Below, piece after piece: positions 27,597 to 36,494 of a stretch of DNA of 64,000 nt (the first letter of the stretch is position 1; each line of letters begins with the position of its first letter). The position numbers were made by a program, and so were the translations under genes. Location: NCBI GenBank assembly GCA_023212695.1, contig JALCCG010000070.1, positions 23,238 to 87,237 of the forward strand, read 5' to 3'. Under the pieces are notes generated by a model. The model had not been told where the DNA came from, searched no databases, and worked only from the letters and a program-made list of their open reading frames with translations. This DNA comes from Sporisorium sorghi. Lineage: Eukaryota; Basidiomycota; Ustilaginomycetes; Ustilaginales; Ustilaginaceae.

Positions 27597-28187
27597 GTGA
27601 GCTGGTTAATTGAAAATTTTTACATTGTAGCTGTTATAGGCTTCTTCATCATCTCCGCCCTCGGAAGGCGCGGCAAGAACCCTGAGGAGGGGAAAACCAC
27701 CCGTATGCCAACATTCGGTGGCGAGGGAGAACGTCCTGCAAGACCGGGACAGCAGAGGCAGCAGGATCCGCAGCAGCGGCCTGAAACAAGGCGGGTACAG
27801 ACATCTCCGGAAGTCTCCCGTCCAGCACCTGCTCATGAAACCTCCCGTTTTGACAGGATCGATGAAGAAGAACCGGGGACTGGGAACGGATACTCTCTTG
27901 AACATCAAGAGATTGATCGAATGAGACGTGACCAGGAGATGAATCGTCAATCCGATAGCATGGATCATAGGATGCGCATGATGCAATCGGATCTGGACCG
28001 GATACATTCCGAGTTGAACAGGATGACCACCGCACTACCGGAAACCGTTGTCGAAATTCGAGACGAAGATCGTGAACAGTCTGACGGCAGTCGATCGAAT
28101 TTTGCAGAACAGGCACGAAATGGTATTGTATGGTCAGAAATATTAGGAACCCCGCGTGCCAAACGCCAGATGAATCCTCGTCGATAA
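27597..28187 (+). CDS. Hypothetical single-pass membrane protein in the position of yqfB
   Basis: A 196-residue protein with one N-terminal membrane segment (residues 6-23, NFYIVAVIGFFIISALG), then a long polar region rich in Gln, Arg, Pro and Glu, then a short helix with heptad spacing (about 120-148). The C-terminal block NGIVWSEILGTPRAKRQMNPRR looks the most conserved by eye. It occupies the place of yqfB downstream of floA, but I see no clear sequence relation to it. GTG 27597 follows GAGGTGGG, 19 bases after floA. Possible role: partner of FloA in the membrane (inference from position). Confidence 0.75.
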   Translation: MSWLIENFYIVAVIGFFIISALGRRGKNPEEGKTTRMPTFGGEGERPARPGQQRQQDPQQRPETRRVQTSPEVSRPAPAHETSRFDRIDEEEPGTGNGYSLEHQEIDRMRRDQEMNRQSDSMDHRMRMMQSDLDRIHSELNRMTTALPETVVEIRDEDREQSDGSRSNFAEQARNGIVWSEILGTPRAKRQMNPRR

Positions 28188-28207
28188 GTAGATTAATAGA
28201 TAGTGGG

Positions 28208-28248
28208 AGACCGCCTCGTCAAGATTTTTTTGACGGGGCGGTCTTTTT
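28208..28248 (+). terminator. Rho-independent terminator of nfeD-floA operon
   Basis: AGACCGCCTCGTCA at 28208-28221 pairs with TGACGGGGCGGTCT at 28230-28243 (one G-U), followed by T5. Confidence 0.93.
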
Positions 28249-28258
28249 ACTTTTGATC

Positions 28259-28287
28259 TCATAAAACAGCTACTTGGGGCATAAGGT
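28259..28287 (+). promoter_or_regulatory. Sigma-E-like (mother-cell) promoter of yqfC-yqfD
   Basis: TCATAAA at 28259-28265 and CATAAGGT at 28280-28287 with a 14-base spacer resemble the sigma-E pattern KMATATT-N14-CATACAMT. In Bacillus subtilis yqfC-yqfD are sigma-E dependent, which supports the reading. Confidence 0.5.
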
Positions 28288-28317
28288 GTACAGTACAGGA
28301 AGGGGGAAAGTCTCCAT

Positions 28318-28611
28318 ATGTCCCGCATCAGCCGCAAGCTGCAGAAATGGACCCAAGAAATGCTTGATTTGCCACAGGACCTGTTATTTGATTTGCCGCG
28401 GTTGACCCTGATCGGCAATAAAGAGCTGCATATCGAGAACCATCGCGGAGTCCGGCATTTTTCAGAGGAACGACTTGTGTTGTCTTTGACGCAGGGTTCT
28501 TTGGAGATTTCAGGGGCCGGTCTTGCGATTCAGGCAATCCAGAGTAATGAAGTGACCATCATTGGAACCATTCATAATATCCAATACATAGGAACGGGGG
28601 AGAAACCGTGA
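28318..28611 (+). CDS. yqfC: Sporulation protein YqfC
   Basis: A 97-residue protein with the typical YqfC layout: a basic helix (MSRISRKLQKWTQEMLDLP) followed by short beta-rich repeats (LTLIGNKELHIENHRG, RLVLSLTQGSLEISG, VTIIGTIHNIQYIG). It is required for normal sporulation in Bacillus; the molecular role is unknown. ATG 28318 follows GGAAGGGGG. Its stop overlaps the yqfD GTG start, so the two products are coupled. Confidence 0.9.
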   Translation: MSRISRKLQKWTQEMLDLPQDLLFDLPRLTLIGNKELHIENHRGVRHFSEERLVLSLTQGSLEISGAGLAIQAIQSNEVTIIGTIHNIQYIGTGEKP

Positions 28612-29801
28612 AGATTCCGACAATGATTAACCTTCGAGGATATTTGACGCTTGCTGTTCGCGGTGAGCATGTGGAAGCATTCATCAATTCGTTGGCGGAG
28701 GCGGGGATTCCCGTTTGGGACGTTACACCGACAGGGGCGCATTCAGCGGAGCTTAAACTGCTGCTGAAGGATTTTAGAGGGCTCCGTCCGCTGTTAAAAC
28801 GGACAGGCTGCCGCACGCGCATCAAGGAGCGCTGCGGTTACCCCTTTAAGGCTCGGCGTCTGTTGAAACGCAAAGCGTTTGTGTTTGGCATTGTTTTGTT
28901 TTTTACCATATTGCTGACCCTTTCCTCGATGATATGGAATGTTGAGGTAGAGGGGAATGAGACCATTGCTTCGGAAGATGTGCTGGATGCAGCCAAGCAG
29001 GAAGGGATTTATCCTTTTCAATGGATTTTTAAGCTGGAATCATTGGACAAGCTGTCCGGGAATATGACGGCCCGCCTTCCGGGAACCTCATGGGTGGGAG
29101 TGGAACGTAACGGGACACGCATACGTATACAGATTGTAGAAGCTGCCGTGCCGGAGAAGCCGCCTCTTCAGAGCCCAAGGCATCTTATCAGTACACAGGA
29201 TGCTGTCATTACCCACATATATGCTGAGAAGGGGGTCCCCAAAGTAGGGATCAACTCCCGGGTGAAGAAGGGGGACGTCCTGATTTCCGGTGTCCTCGGG
29301 GATGAGGAGAACTCGGAGAGAGTGGTGGCCAATGGAGAAGTGAGGGGGCTTGTATGGCATGAGTACAACATTGAGGTCCCCTTGGTTAAGACTCATAAGG
29401 TCTATACGGGCGAAGGGAAAAAACGATCTTATATCGTATTTGGAGATCGGGCCGTCCAGCTGTGGGGTTATGGCGAAATTCCATTTTCGCAACAGGAAAC
29501 GTTGACCTATTATGATCCCCTCACATGGAGAACGCGCGTGCTTCCGCTGGGCTGGATGACAGAAAAAATTATGGAGGTCACGGAGGTTCAGCATACCATC
29601 ACGGAGGAAGAAGCGAAAAATGAGGGTATCGAGGGGGCACAGCGGGATATTTTAGCGAAATACGGAGCGAAATCAAGGTTCGTAAGCCAAAAAATTTTGC
29701 ATGATAAGAAAGAGAATGGTAAAGTTTATATGAAAGTGCTTTTTGAGGTGGAAGAGACCATCGCGAAAGAACTTCCCATAGTATACAATCAAGGAGAATG
29801 A
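28608..29801 (+). CDS. yqfD: Sporulation protein YqfD
   Basis: A 397-residue protein with one clear membrane segment near residues 90-110 (FVFGIVLFFTILLTLSSMI), an N-terminal cytosolic part and a large region beyond the membrane (VEGNETIASEDVL...). This matches YqfD, a mother-cell membrane protein needed for sporulation after engulfment. GTG 28608 overlaps the yqfC stop. The gene ends 6 bases before the phoH start, so sporulation and housekeeping genes share this transcription unit. Confidence 0.9.
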   Translation: MKIPTMINLRGYLTLAVRGEHVEAFINSLAEAGIPVWDVTPTGAHSAELKLLLKDFRGLRPLLKRTGCRTRIKERCGYPFKARRLLKRKAFVFGIVLFFTILLTLSSMIWNVEVEGNETIASEDVLDAAKQEGIYPFQWIFKLESLDKLSGNMTARLPGTSWVGVERNGTRIRIQIVEAAVPEKPPLQSPRHLISTQDAVITHIYAEKGVPKVGINSRVKKGDVLISGVLGDEENSERVVANGEVRGLVWHEYNIEVPLVKTHKVYTGEGKKRSYIVFGDRAVQLWGYGEIPFSQQETLTYYDPLTWRTRVLPLGWMTEKIMEVTEVQHTITEEEAKNEGIEGAQRDILAKYGAKSRFVSQKILHDKKENGKVYMKVLFEVEETIAKELPIVYNQGE

Positions 29802-29807
29802 GGCTAT

Positions 29808-30779
29808 TTGTCACAGCAAACGACCAGCATTCAAATTTTACTGCAAAGCGCGTCAGAAGGTCTGTCTTTGTTCGGACCACAAGATACGTTTCTTAAATTA
29901 ATTGAAAAAGAAATTCCCGCAACCATCGATTCACGGGAAGCGGTCATCACGATTCGGGGAGAACACCGAAATGTGGAGAGTCTCCAGCAGCTGTTTGAAG
30001 TGCTGCTTCAGCTTGTCCGGAACGGTTACATGCTGACTGAACGCGATATTCTGTATGCTGTAGAACTCGCTAAGGAATTGAGGGCGGACCAACTGCTTGA
30101 TCTATACAAGGGCGAGATCACGACAACTTTCAAGGGTAAGCCTATTCGAGTAAAAACCATCGGTCAGAAGCACTATGTGACCACGATTAAGAAACGGGAT
30201 GTCGTATTTGGCATCGGCCCTGCAGGAACCGGGAAAACCTATCTGGCGGTCGTGCTGGCCGTTGCAGCGATTAAGGAAGGCTCCGTGAAACGGATTATTC
30301 TGACAAGGCCTGCAGTCGAGGCAGGAGAGAGCTTGGGCTTTCTGCCAGGAGATCTGCAGGAGAAGGTGGATCCTTATCTCAGACCCCTGTACGATGCGTT
30401 ATATGATGTGATGGGTCCGGATCAAACCGCCAAGGCACTTGAGCGGGGATTGATTGAAATTGCGCCGCTTGCCTACATGCGCGGACGGACGCTGGACGAT
30501 TCATTTATTATTTTGGATGAAGCGCAGAACACAACACCGGAGCAGATGAAGATGTTTCTGACACGGCTCGGATTTGGCTCGAAGATGGTCATTACAGGGG
30601 ACGTGACCCAGATTGACCTGCCGCGTGGCAAGAAATCAGGACTTATCGAAGCTAAAAGGATTTTGAGCGATATTGAGGAAGTCGGATTTGTTTACTTTGC
30701 TGAACAGGATGTTGTACGGCACTCTTTAGTTCAAAAAATCATCGTCGCTTATGATAAAGCAGCAGAAAACCAAGATTAA
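29808..30779 (+). CDS. phoH: PhoH family ATPase (YqfE-type)
   Basis: A 323-residue cytosolic P-loop ATPase with Walker A (GIGPAGTGKTYLAV), Walker B (FIILDEAQNTTPEQM) and the sensor region MVITGDVTQIDLP. PhoH proteins have a helicase-like fold, and their neighbours ybeY and era suggest a function in RNA or ribosome metabolism. TTG 29808 is used, with AAGGAG 11 bases upstream overlapping the end of yqfD. A second PhoH paralog with a PIN domain lies at 60812 (ylaK). Confidence 0.92.
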   Translation: MSQQTTSIQILLQSASEGLSLFGPQDTFLKLIEKEIPATIDSREAVITIRGEHRNVESLQQLFEVLLQLVRNGYMLTERDILYAVELAKELRADQLLDLYKGEITTTFKGKPIRVKTIGQKHYVTTIKKRDVVFGIGPAGTGKTYLAVVLAVAAIKEGSVKRIILTRPAVEAGESLGFLPGDLQEKVDPYLRPLYDALYDVMGPDQTAKALERGLIEIAPLAYMRGRTLDDSFIILDEAQNTTPEQMKMFLTRLGFGSKMVITGDVTQIDLPRGKKSGLIEAKRILSDIEEVGFVYFAEQDVVRHSLVQKIIVAYDKAAENQD

Positions 30780-30793
30780 AGGGGATTGTCGCA

Positions 30794-33070
30794 ATGGCCT
30801 CCAAAGAACCATCGACGGACAAGTCCATATGGGGTAAAAACAGCGGATGGAAATATAGCGTGGCAACACGCTATATTCTGTTTTTGCTGCTTGCGTTGCT
30901 CTTTTATATCAGTCTAGCATCGAAGCTTTTGCCGGAGCGGTATGACATTCAGGTCAATACGAAGAGTGAGAAGAACATCGTGTCGCCTGTACAAATAGAG
31001 GACAGCAAGGCTACATTGAAGGCACAAGAGGCTGCCGCAGAGAGCGTCCAGCCCATATACCCTCTTGTTCCTTTGCGAAATGACGTGCTGGTTACCCAAA
31101 TTCTTGATCGCATTGAGCGCCTGAATCAAGATGTGGATATCAGCTCATCAGAAAAAGTCGGGATTTATCGCAATGAAATTCCGAGAATGGCAAAAGAGTT
31201 CGTGCAAAATTTTGTTTCGGCCAACAGCACAAATGAAGCTTATTCCAAAGAGCTGCTCGACGAGATGCAGCGTGTGATCGAGGAACAAACCTACCGCATC
31301 CCTGAGGAGACTTTTATTAAGCTGCCAAGGTTGAATTCTGAAGACATTATCGAGATGAAATCCGTTGCCCGGGAAATCGTATCCCGGCTGATGCTGAACG
31401 AAATCTTTGATGCGCAGACAGCACGCGCAAGGGTTGCGGAGATGGTAAGTACAAGTCGGTTGGATGATCGGACTTCAAGAGAAGTTGTTCAGGAGCTGTC
31501 GCGTCTTGCGATCACGCCTAACAAATTTCTTGACGAGGTAGCAACGAAGGAAGCAAGGGTTGAGAAACGCGAGAATACCCCGCCTGTATTCATTAAACAA
31601 GGGGATATCCTCGTGGCCAAGGGTCAGCTCATCACACCGGAACTTTATGAGCTGCTTGGCAAGAATGGATTGCTTAAGGATGAAGTGAATTACTGGCCGG
31701 AGCTGGGTGTTTTGCTGCTGTCCGCTCTGCTATCGCTTGGCATACTGATGTTCATCCGACAATCGGATCCCGGCAAATTCAAATACAACAATTCGCAGCT
31801 GTTAATGCTGCTTCTCGTGTACGTGATCACCTTGATCACCATGCATTTGACCGCTTTCCTGCAAAGTGATTCCCAGATCTATGTAGGATATCTTGCGCCC
31901 GTTGCGATCGGCGCGATTCTGGTAACCTTGCTGCTGGAAACCTCGCTTGCCTATTTCAGTGTCATTATCTTCAGTATCATGGCGAGTGTGATATTGAATG
32001 TGCGAGGGGAACTGTTTGACTTCCAATTCGGTTTATTCGCAGCCGTAACTTCATGTGTAGCGATCTTCTCTATCCACCGTGCGAGCCAGCGGTCAACGAT
32101 GCTGAAGGGCGGTATTATGGCTTCTCTCTTCGGAGCGCTGATCGTGTTTATCATGTTGTTAATCAATAACGATACCTGGACCACGACAGAAACGCTGTAT
32201 TCAATAGGCTTTGCTATTGCGGGCGGGCTGTTGACAGCTATCCTCGTCATCGGGCTTATGCCGTTCTTCGAAGTCACCTTCGGCATCCTGTCGGCATTAA
32301 AGCTCGTAGAATTGTCGAATCCGAATCATCCGCTGCTGCGCAAATTGCTGACAGAGACACCAGGCACTTACCATCACAGCGTAATGGTCGGCAATTTGTC
32401 GGAAGCTGCAGCGGAAGCGATTGGCGCCAATGGTCTCCTCTGCCGTGTCGGTTCCTACTATCATGATATCGGGAAGACCAAGCGGCCGATCTATTTTATC
32501 GAGAACCAGAACAATATGGAGAACCCGCATGATTCCATTGAGCCGAAGCTGAGCAAATCCATTATCGTTGCTCATGCAAGGGATGGCGTGGAAATGTTGA
32601 AGGAGTACAAGCTTCCCAAGCCGATACGAGATATCGCAGAGCAGCATCATGGCACGACATTTTTACATTATTTTTATCATAAAGCGGTCCGTCAGGCTGA
32701 AGAGCAGGGCATTGAACCGGATTTCACGGAAGATGATTTCAGATATCATGGGCCGAAGGCTCAGTCCAAGGAGTCTGCCATCGTCGGTATTGCCGACAGC
32801 GTGGAGGCAGCCGTTCGCTCGCTGCGCAAACCGACGGTGGAGCAGGTTGAATCGATGATCGAGAAGATCATCAAGGGCCGCTTGGACGACCATCAGTTTA
32901 ATGATTGTGATTTAACGATGAAGGAACTGGATATTATCGCCAAGACATTGAAGGAAACGGTGATGGGAATTTTCCATTCCCGGATCGAATATCCGGAAGA
33001 TGTGAAGCGGCCTAAACCGCCGGCACCATCAACGGATGAAACTGCTTCAGGGACAACGGCAACCAGTTAG
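30794..33070 (+). CDS. pgpH: HD family phosphohydrolase PgpH (c-di-AMP phosphodiesterase, 7TMR-HDED)
   Basis: A 758-residue membrane protein: one N-terminal membrane segment (about 25-45), a large extracellular HDED domain (about 50-290), seven membrane segments (about 295-500) and a cytosolic HD domain. The HD motif residues are visible as TPGTYHHSVMVGNLSE, YYHDIGK and HARDG. Members such as PgpH hydrolyse cyclic di-AMP to pApA and tune potassium and wall homeostasis. ATG 30794 follows AAAGGGGAT. It sits between phoH and ybeY as in Bacillus (yqfF). Confidence 0.93.
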   Translation: MASKEPSTDKSIWGKNSGWKYSVATRYILFLLLALLFYISLASKLLPERYDIQVNTKSEKNIVSPVQIEDSKATLKAQEAAAESVQPIYPLVPLRNDVLVTQILDRIERLNQDVDISSSEKVGIYRNEIPRMAKEFVQNFVSANSTNEAYSKELLDEMQRVIEEQTYRIPEETFIKLPRLNSEDIIEMKSVAREIVSRLMLNEIFDAQTARARVAEMVSTSRLDDRTSREVVQELSRLAITPNKFLDEVATKEARVEKRENTPPVFIKQGDILVAKGQLITPELYELLGKNGLLKDEVNYWPELGVLLLSALLSLGILMFIRQSDPGKFKYNNSQLLMLLLVYVITLITMHLTAFLQSDSQIYVGYLAPVAIGAILVTLLLETSLAYFSVIIFSIMASVILNVRGELFDFQFGLFAAVTSCVAIFSIHRASQRSTMLKGGIMASLFGALIVFIMLLINNDTWTTTETLYSIGFAIAGGLLTAILVIGLMPFFEVTFGILSALKLVELSNPNHPLLRKLLTETPGTYHHSVMVGNLSEAAAEAIGANGLLCRVGSYYHDIGKTKRPIYFIENQNNMENPHDSIEPKLSKSIIVAHARDGVEMLKEYKLPKPIRDIAEQHHGTTFLHYFYHKAVRQAEEQGIEPDFTEDDFRYHGPKAQSKESAIVGIADSVEAAVRSLRKPTVEQVESMIEKIIKGRLDDHQFNDCDLTMKELDIIAKTLKETVMGIFHSRIEYPEDVKRPKPPAPSTDETASGTTATS

Positions 33071-33094
33071 GAACAAGAGAAGGAGCGTTTAAGA

Positions 33095-33592
33095 ATGAGC
33101 CTGCAGCTGGCATGGAATAATGAACAAGAGGAATTTCACATTGGCGAGGAGTTTATCGCTGTGCTTGAAGCGATCCTTCAGAAGGCAGGAGAGGCCGAGG
33201 GAGTAACGGATGGAGAGGTGGATCTGACCTTTGTTGATGATGGACAGATTCATGAATTGAACCGGGAATATCGGGGAATTGACCGCCCAACCGATGTGCT
33301 GTCCTTTGCCATGAATGAGATTACAAACGACGAGCTCGAAATCATTTATGAGCTTGACGAAGGTGAGGAGCTGGAGAGTGTCCCGGATGTTCTGGGTGAC
33401 ATTATCATCTCGGTCCAGCGTGCAAAGCTGCAAAGCGAAGAATACGGTCACTCTCTTGAACGGGAGCTGGGTTTTCTGTTCGTTCACGGATTTCTGCATT
33501 TGCTCGGGTATGATCATCAGGATGAAGCGAGCGAAGCCGTAATGATGGGCAAACAGGAGGCTGTGCTTGCCGAAGTAGGATTGACAAGATAG
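33095..33592 (+). CDS. ybeY: Endoribonuclease YbeY
   Basis: A 165-residue metal-dependent RNase for 16S rRNA 3' maturation and ribosome quality control. The catalytic zinc motif HGFLHLLGYDH is intact, and PTDVLSFAMNE is the conserved upstream element. ATG 33095 has AAGGAG upstream. The stop TAG shares one base with the GTG of the next gene. An acidic insert (LEIIYELDEGEELESVPDV) separates the two conserved parts, as in other Paenibacillus-type sequences. Confidence 0.94.
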   Translation: MSLQLAWNNEQEEFHIGEEFIAVLEAILQKAGEAEGVTDGEVDLTFVDDGQIHELNREYRGIDRPTDVLSFAMNEITNDELEIIYELDEGEELESVPDVLGDIIISVQRAKLQSEEYGHSLERELGFLFVHGFLHLLGYDHQDEASEAVMMGKQEAVLAEVGLTR

Positions 33593-33975
33593 TGAAACCG
33601 CACAGACAATCGTTATATAAGGCATTTGGTTGTGCCTTACGGGGCATCGTCACGGCTGTGAAAACGGAACGCAATATGAAAATACACATGGCTGCTGCCT
33701 TGATCGTACTCATCGCAGCAGCTTTGCTGCACTTGGACCGGATGAGCTGGTTATTTCTGATATTGGCCATCGCCATTGTATTCATTGCAGAACTGATAAA
33801 TACCGCAATCGAGGCCGTAGTCGATTTAATCTCGCCACAAAAACATGTTTTAGCCCGATTGGCTAAGGATACCGCAGCCGGTGCAGCGTTAGTTGCAGCG
33901 GCGTTTGCCGTCATGGTCGGTTTACTGGTGTTCTATCAACCGGTTTGGGAATGGATACAATCAATGACAAATTGA
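33592..33975 (+). CDS. dgkA: Diacylglycerol kinase family protein (probable undecaprenol kinase)
   Basis: A 127-residue membrane enzyme with three hydrophobic segments (about 35-50, 54-75, 97-117). The signature ELINTAIEAVVDL and the N-terminal ERNMKIHMAAAL identify the prokaryotic DgkA family. The Bacillus member phosphorylates undecaprenol for wall-lipid recycling rather than diacylglycerol, so that substrate is the better guess. GTG 33592 overlaps the ybeY stop by one base and lacks a strong own binding site, so translation is probably coupled. Confidence 0.9.
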   Translation: MKPHRQSLYKAFGCALRGIVTAVKTERNMKIHMAAALIVLIAAALLHLDRMSWLFLILAIAIVFIAELINTAIEAVVDLISPQKHVLARLAKDTAAGAALVAAAFAVMVGLLVFYQPVWEWIQSMTN

Positions 33976-33976
33976 T

Positions 33977-33990
33977 ATCAACAAGTTGAT
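33977..33990. repeat. Dyad ATCAACAAGTTGAT before cdd (copy 1 of CAACAAGTTGAT)
   Basis: ATCAAC and GTTGAT flank two bases, a perfect dyad. The 12-mer CAACAAGTTGAT (33979-33990) recurs exactly at 34453-34464 upstream of era. Confidence 0.45.
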
Positions 33991-34008
33991 CTATAGGAGG
34001 AACTATAC

Positions 34009-34422
34009 ATGGATGCAGGATTATTAATGCAGGAAGCAATCAAGGCACGCACGCGGGCTTACATACCCTACTCGAAGTTTGGTGTGGGCGCAGCTCTTCT
34101 GGATGCGCATGGAGAGGTACACCATGGCTGCAACGTGGAGAACGCTGCCTATGGTCCCACCAATTGTGCAGAGCGTACGGCATTATTCCGGGCGATTGCG
34201 GATGGTCATGAAGCAGGGAGCTTCCAGGCAATTGCCATTGTTGCTGATACAGAAGGCCCCTGCTCACCTTGCGGTGTATGCCGCCAAGTATTGGTGGAGC
34301 TGTGCAAGCCGGATATGAAAGTGATTATGGGGAATCTGAAAGGCGATATACAGGAGACCACCGTCAGTGAGCTGCTGCCGGGAGCATTTGGCCCCTGGGA
34401 TCTGAACAAAGAGCAAGCTTGA
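34009..34422 (+). CDS. cdd: Cytidine deaminase
   Basis: A 137-residue enzyme converting cytidine and deoxycytidine to the uridine forms in pyrimidine salvage. Zinc and catalytic motifs are complete: CNVENAAYGPTNCAERTA (catalytic Glu in CAE) and PCSPCGVCRQVL. It has the length of the homotetrameric small form. ATG 34009 follows AGGAGG. It lies between dgkA and era as in Bacillus. Confidence 0.95.
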   Translation: MDAGLLMQEAIKARTRAYIPYSKFGVGAALLDAHGEVHHGCNVENAAYGPTNCAERTALFRAIADGHEAGSFQAIAIVADTEGPCSPCGVCRQVLVELCKPDMKVIMGNLKGDIQETTVSELLPGAFGPWDLNKEQA

Positions 34423-34452
34423 GTGAATTAGTGGAATTAATTAAAAAGAATA

Positions 34453-34464
34453 CAACAAGTTGAT
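34453..34464. repeat. CAACAAGTTGAT before era (copy 2)
   Basis: This is an exact copy of the 12-mer found before cdd at 33979-33990, again just upstream of a ribosome binding site. Here the dyad is shorter (CAAC/GTTG). Confidence 0.45.
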
Positions 34465-34489
34465 ACAGGAACAGTAGCGGAGGAATGTT

Positions 34490-35392
34490 ATGCAGAAAAA
34501 ACAATTTAAATCCGGATTCGTGGCTATTATCGGAAGACCGAACGTAGGCAAATCGACCCTGATGAATCAAGTGATTGGTCAGAAGATTGCGATTATGTCG
34601 GACAAGCCGCAAACGACGAGAAACAAAATTCATGGAGTGTACACAACCAATGATTCACAGGTAGTCTTTCTGGATACGCCGGGTATTCACAAGCGCCAAT
34701 CCAAGCTTGGGGATTATATGAATCAGACTGCATTGGGCACATTAGGCGAGGTTGAAGCAGCTCTGTTTCTTGTTGATGCTTCTGAAGGAATCGGCGGAGG
34801 GGATCGTTACATTGCGGAGCAGCTGCAAAAGCTCAAGACTCCGATTATCCTGGTGATGAACAAAATCGATAAAATCGAGCCGACTGCCCTGCTGCCCCTT
34901 ATTGAGCAGTATCGCAAGCTCCATGATTTTGCCGAGATCGTTCCGATTTCTGCGAAACTCGGCAGCAATGTGAATACGCTGCTTGATCAGATTCAGAAAT
35001 ACCTGCCGCCAGGCCCGCAGTATTATCCGGAGGATCAGGTAACGGACCATCCGGAGCAGTTTGTGTGCGCAGAGCTGATCCGCGAAAAGATTTTGCATAT
35101 GACCCGGGAAGAGGTGCCCCACTCCATCGCTGTTACCATTGAAGATATGCGGGTGGAGGAGAACGGAACTGTGTACATTTCAGCCGTTATTTTTGTGGAG
35201 CGTGATTCGCAGAAGGGCATTATCATCGGAAAGCAGGGCGCTTTGCTCAAGGAAGTAGGCAGACAAGCCCGTCAGGATATTCAAAGACTGCTCGGATCCA
35301 AGATTTTCTTGGAACTCTGGGTTAAAGTTAAAAAAGATTGGCGTAATCAAGATCGTGTCCTTCGTGATCTCGGATTTCACCGTGGGGAGTAA
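34490..35392 (+). CDS. era: GTPase Era
   Basis: The 300-residue GTPase binds the 3' end of 16S rRNA and controls 30S assembly. G motifs: [10 protein letters not shown] (G1), DTPG (G3), NKID (G4) and ISAK (G5). The C-terminal KH RNA-binding domain includes the [15 protein letters not shown] loop. ATG 34490 follows GCGGAGG. Together with ybeY it forms the 16S maturation pair of this operon. Confidence 0.96.
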   Translation: MQKKQFKSGFVAIIGRPNVGKSTLMNQVIGQKIAIMSDKPQTTRNKIHGVYTTNDSQVVFLDTPGIHKRQSKLGDYMNQTALGTLGEVEAALFLVDASEGIGGGDRYIAEQLQKLKTPIILVMNKIDKIEPTALLPLIEQYRKLHDFAEIVPISAKLGSNVNTLLDQIQKYLPPGPQYYPEDQVTDHPEQFVCAELIREKILHMTREEVPHSIAVTIEDMRVEENGTVYISAVIFVERDSQKGIIIGKQGALLKEVGRQARQDIQRLLGSKIFLELWVKVKKDWRNQDRVLRDLGFHRGE

Positions 35393-35530
35393 TCCATCCG
35401 GTGTCCAAATCTAACGGGAAATCATACGCAGTGCCGCCTGCCAACAATTGCATTTCATAAAACGGCTCCAGACGCACATCCTAATTTCCGTAGATGCGAA
35501 ACGTCATTTCCGAAGAGAGGATGAATACGA

Positions 35531-35671
35531 ATGCGAGATTTTTCGTGGAAGTATTTTGCGATGACAGGAGATGTCGATGCATATTTGCTGTATAAGGAAG
35601 CCGAAAGTGAATCGGTTCTTGCAGCAGCATCCGTTGAAGAAGAGGCGGCCCCGCATGAAGAAGACGAGTAA
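35531..35671 (+). CDS. yqzL: YqzL-like small protein, 46 aa
   Basis: A 46-residue protein that begins MRDFSWKYFAMTGDVDAYLLYKE and ends in an acidic tail. The pattern F.W..F..TG....YLL.KE matches the YqzL family as I remember it, and the place between era and recO is the same as in Bacillus subtilis. ATG 35531 follows GAGAGGA. Function unknown. A TCATAAA...CATCCTAA pair at 35457-35487 vaguely resembles the mother-cell promoter seen before yqfC, but the fit is weak. Confidence 0.8.
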   Translation: MRDFSWKYFAMTGDVDAYLLYKEAESESVLAAASVEEEAAPHEEDE

Positions 35672-35707
35672 TCATTGGTTGCTCCAGGAATGGTTGGGGG
35701 AAAACGC

Positions 35708-36463
35708 ATGCTATATCGGGCGGAAGGGATTGTCATCCGCAGCATGGACTACGGCGAAGGGAACAAAATCATTACACTTTGCACCAAAGAATCGGGCAAG
35801 GTAGGTGTGCTGGTCAGAGGAGCAAAAAAGGTGAAAAGCCGGCATGCTGCTCTGACACAGTTGTTTACCTATGGAGAGTATGTTTTCTTCCGTAATGGTA
35901 CAGGGCTCGGTAATTTGAATGCTGGTGAAATTATGGAGTCTCATCATAGGCTCCGCGAAGATCTTGTCAAAGCTGCCTATGCTTCTTATGCCTGCGAGCT
36001 CTTGGATCGGGTGCTGCAGGATGAGGAGACAGGCGCTTTTTGGTTTCATCAGCTGAAGGCTTGTATGGAAGCTCTTCAAGAGGATAAGGATCCCCAAATT
36101 ATCATAAATCTCTATGAGATGAAAATCCTTCAGGCCGCAGGCTATGGGCCTGAGCTGGATGTGTGCATATCATGCAATCAGACTAGAAAAGATGAAGATA
36201 TGCTGGTGAGCCCTCGCCTTGGCGGAGTGCTGTGCCGATACTGCAAGCATTTGGATCCGCCGGCGATGTCCGTTACACCGAGAACCCTGAAGCTGCTGCG
36301 TCTGTTCGGAAGGTTGGACCTGCGACGGCTTGGCAATGTGGATGTGAAGAATGAGACCAAGGCCGAGCTCAAAACGGTCATGCGAGCCTTAATGGATATG
36401 CAGCTCGGACTGCGTCTGAAATCGCAAAACTTTTTGGACCAGATGGACAAGTACAACATTTGA
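35708..36463 (+). CDS. recO: DNA repair protein RecO
   Basis: The 251-residue mediator loads RecA on SSB-coated DNA with RecR. It has an N-terminal OB fold (YRAEGIVIRSMDYGEGNKIITL), a helical middle and a zinc site CISC...CRYC near residues 150-177. ATG 35708 has GGGGG upstream; an in-frame TTG at 35675 would extend the OB fold needlessly. The -35 of the glyQS promoter overlaps its stop codon. Confidence 0.94.
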   Translation: MLYRAEGIVIRSMDYGEGNKIITLCTKESGKVGVLVRGAKKVKSRHAALTQLFTYGEYVFFRNGTGLGNLNAGEIMESHHRLREDLVKAAYASYACELLDRVLQDEETGAFWFHQLKACMEALQEDKDPQIIINLYEMKILQAAGYGPELDVCISCNQTRKDEDMLVSPRLGGVLCRYCKHLDPPAMSVTPRTLKLLRLFGRLDLRRLGNVDVKNETKAELKTVMRALMDMQLGLRLKSQNFLDQMDKYNI

Positions 36464-36488
36464 CGTAAGGTATAGAATGAGGTATGAT
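36460..36488 (+). promoter_or_regulatory. Sigma-A promoter of the glyQS T-box transcript
   Basis: TTGACG at 36460-36465 and TATGAT at 36483-36488, 17-base spacer. The -35 overlaps the recO stop codon; predicted start near 36495. Confidence 0.8.
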
Positions 36489-36494
36489 ATTTAT

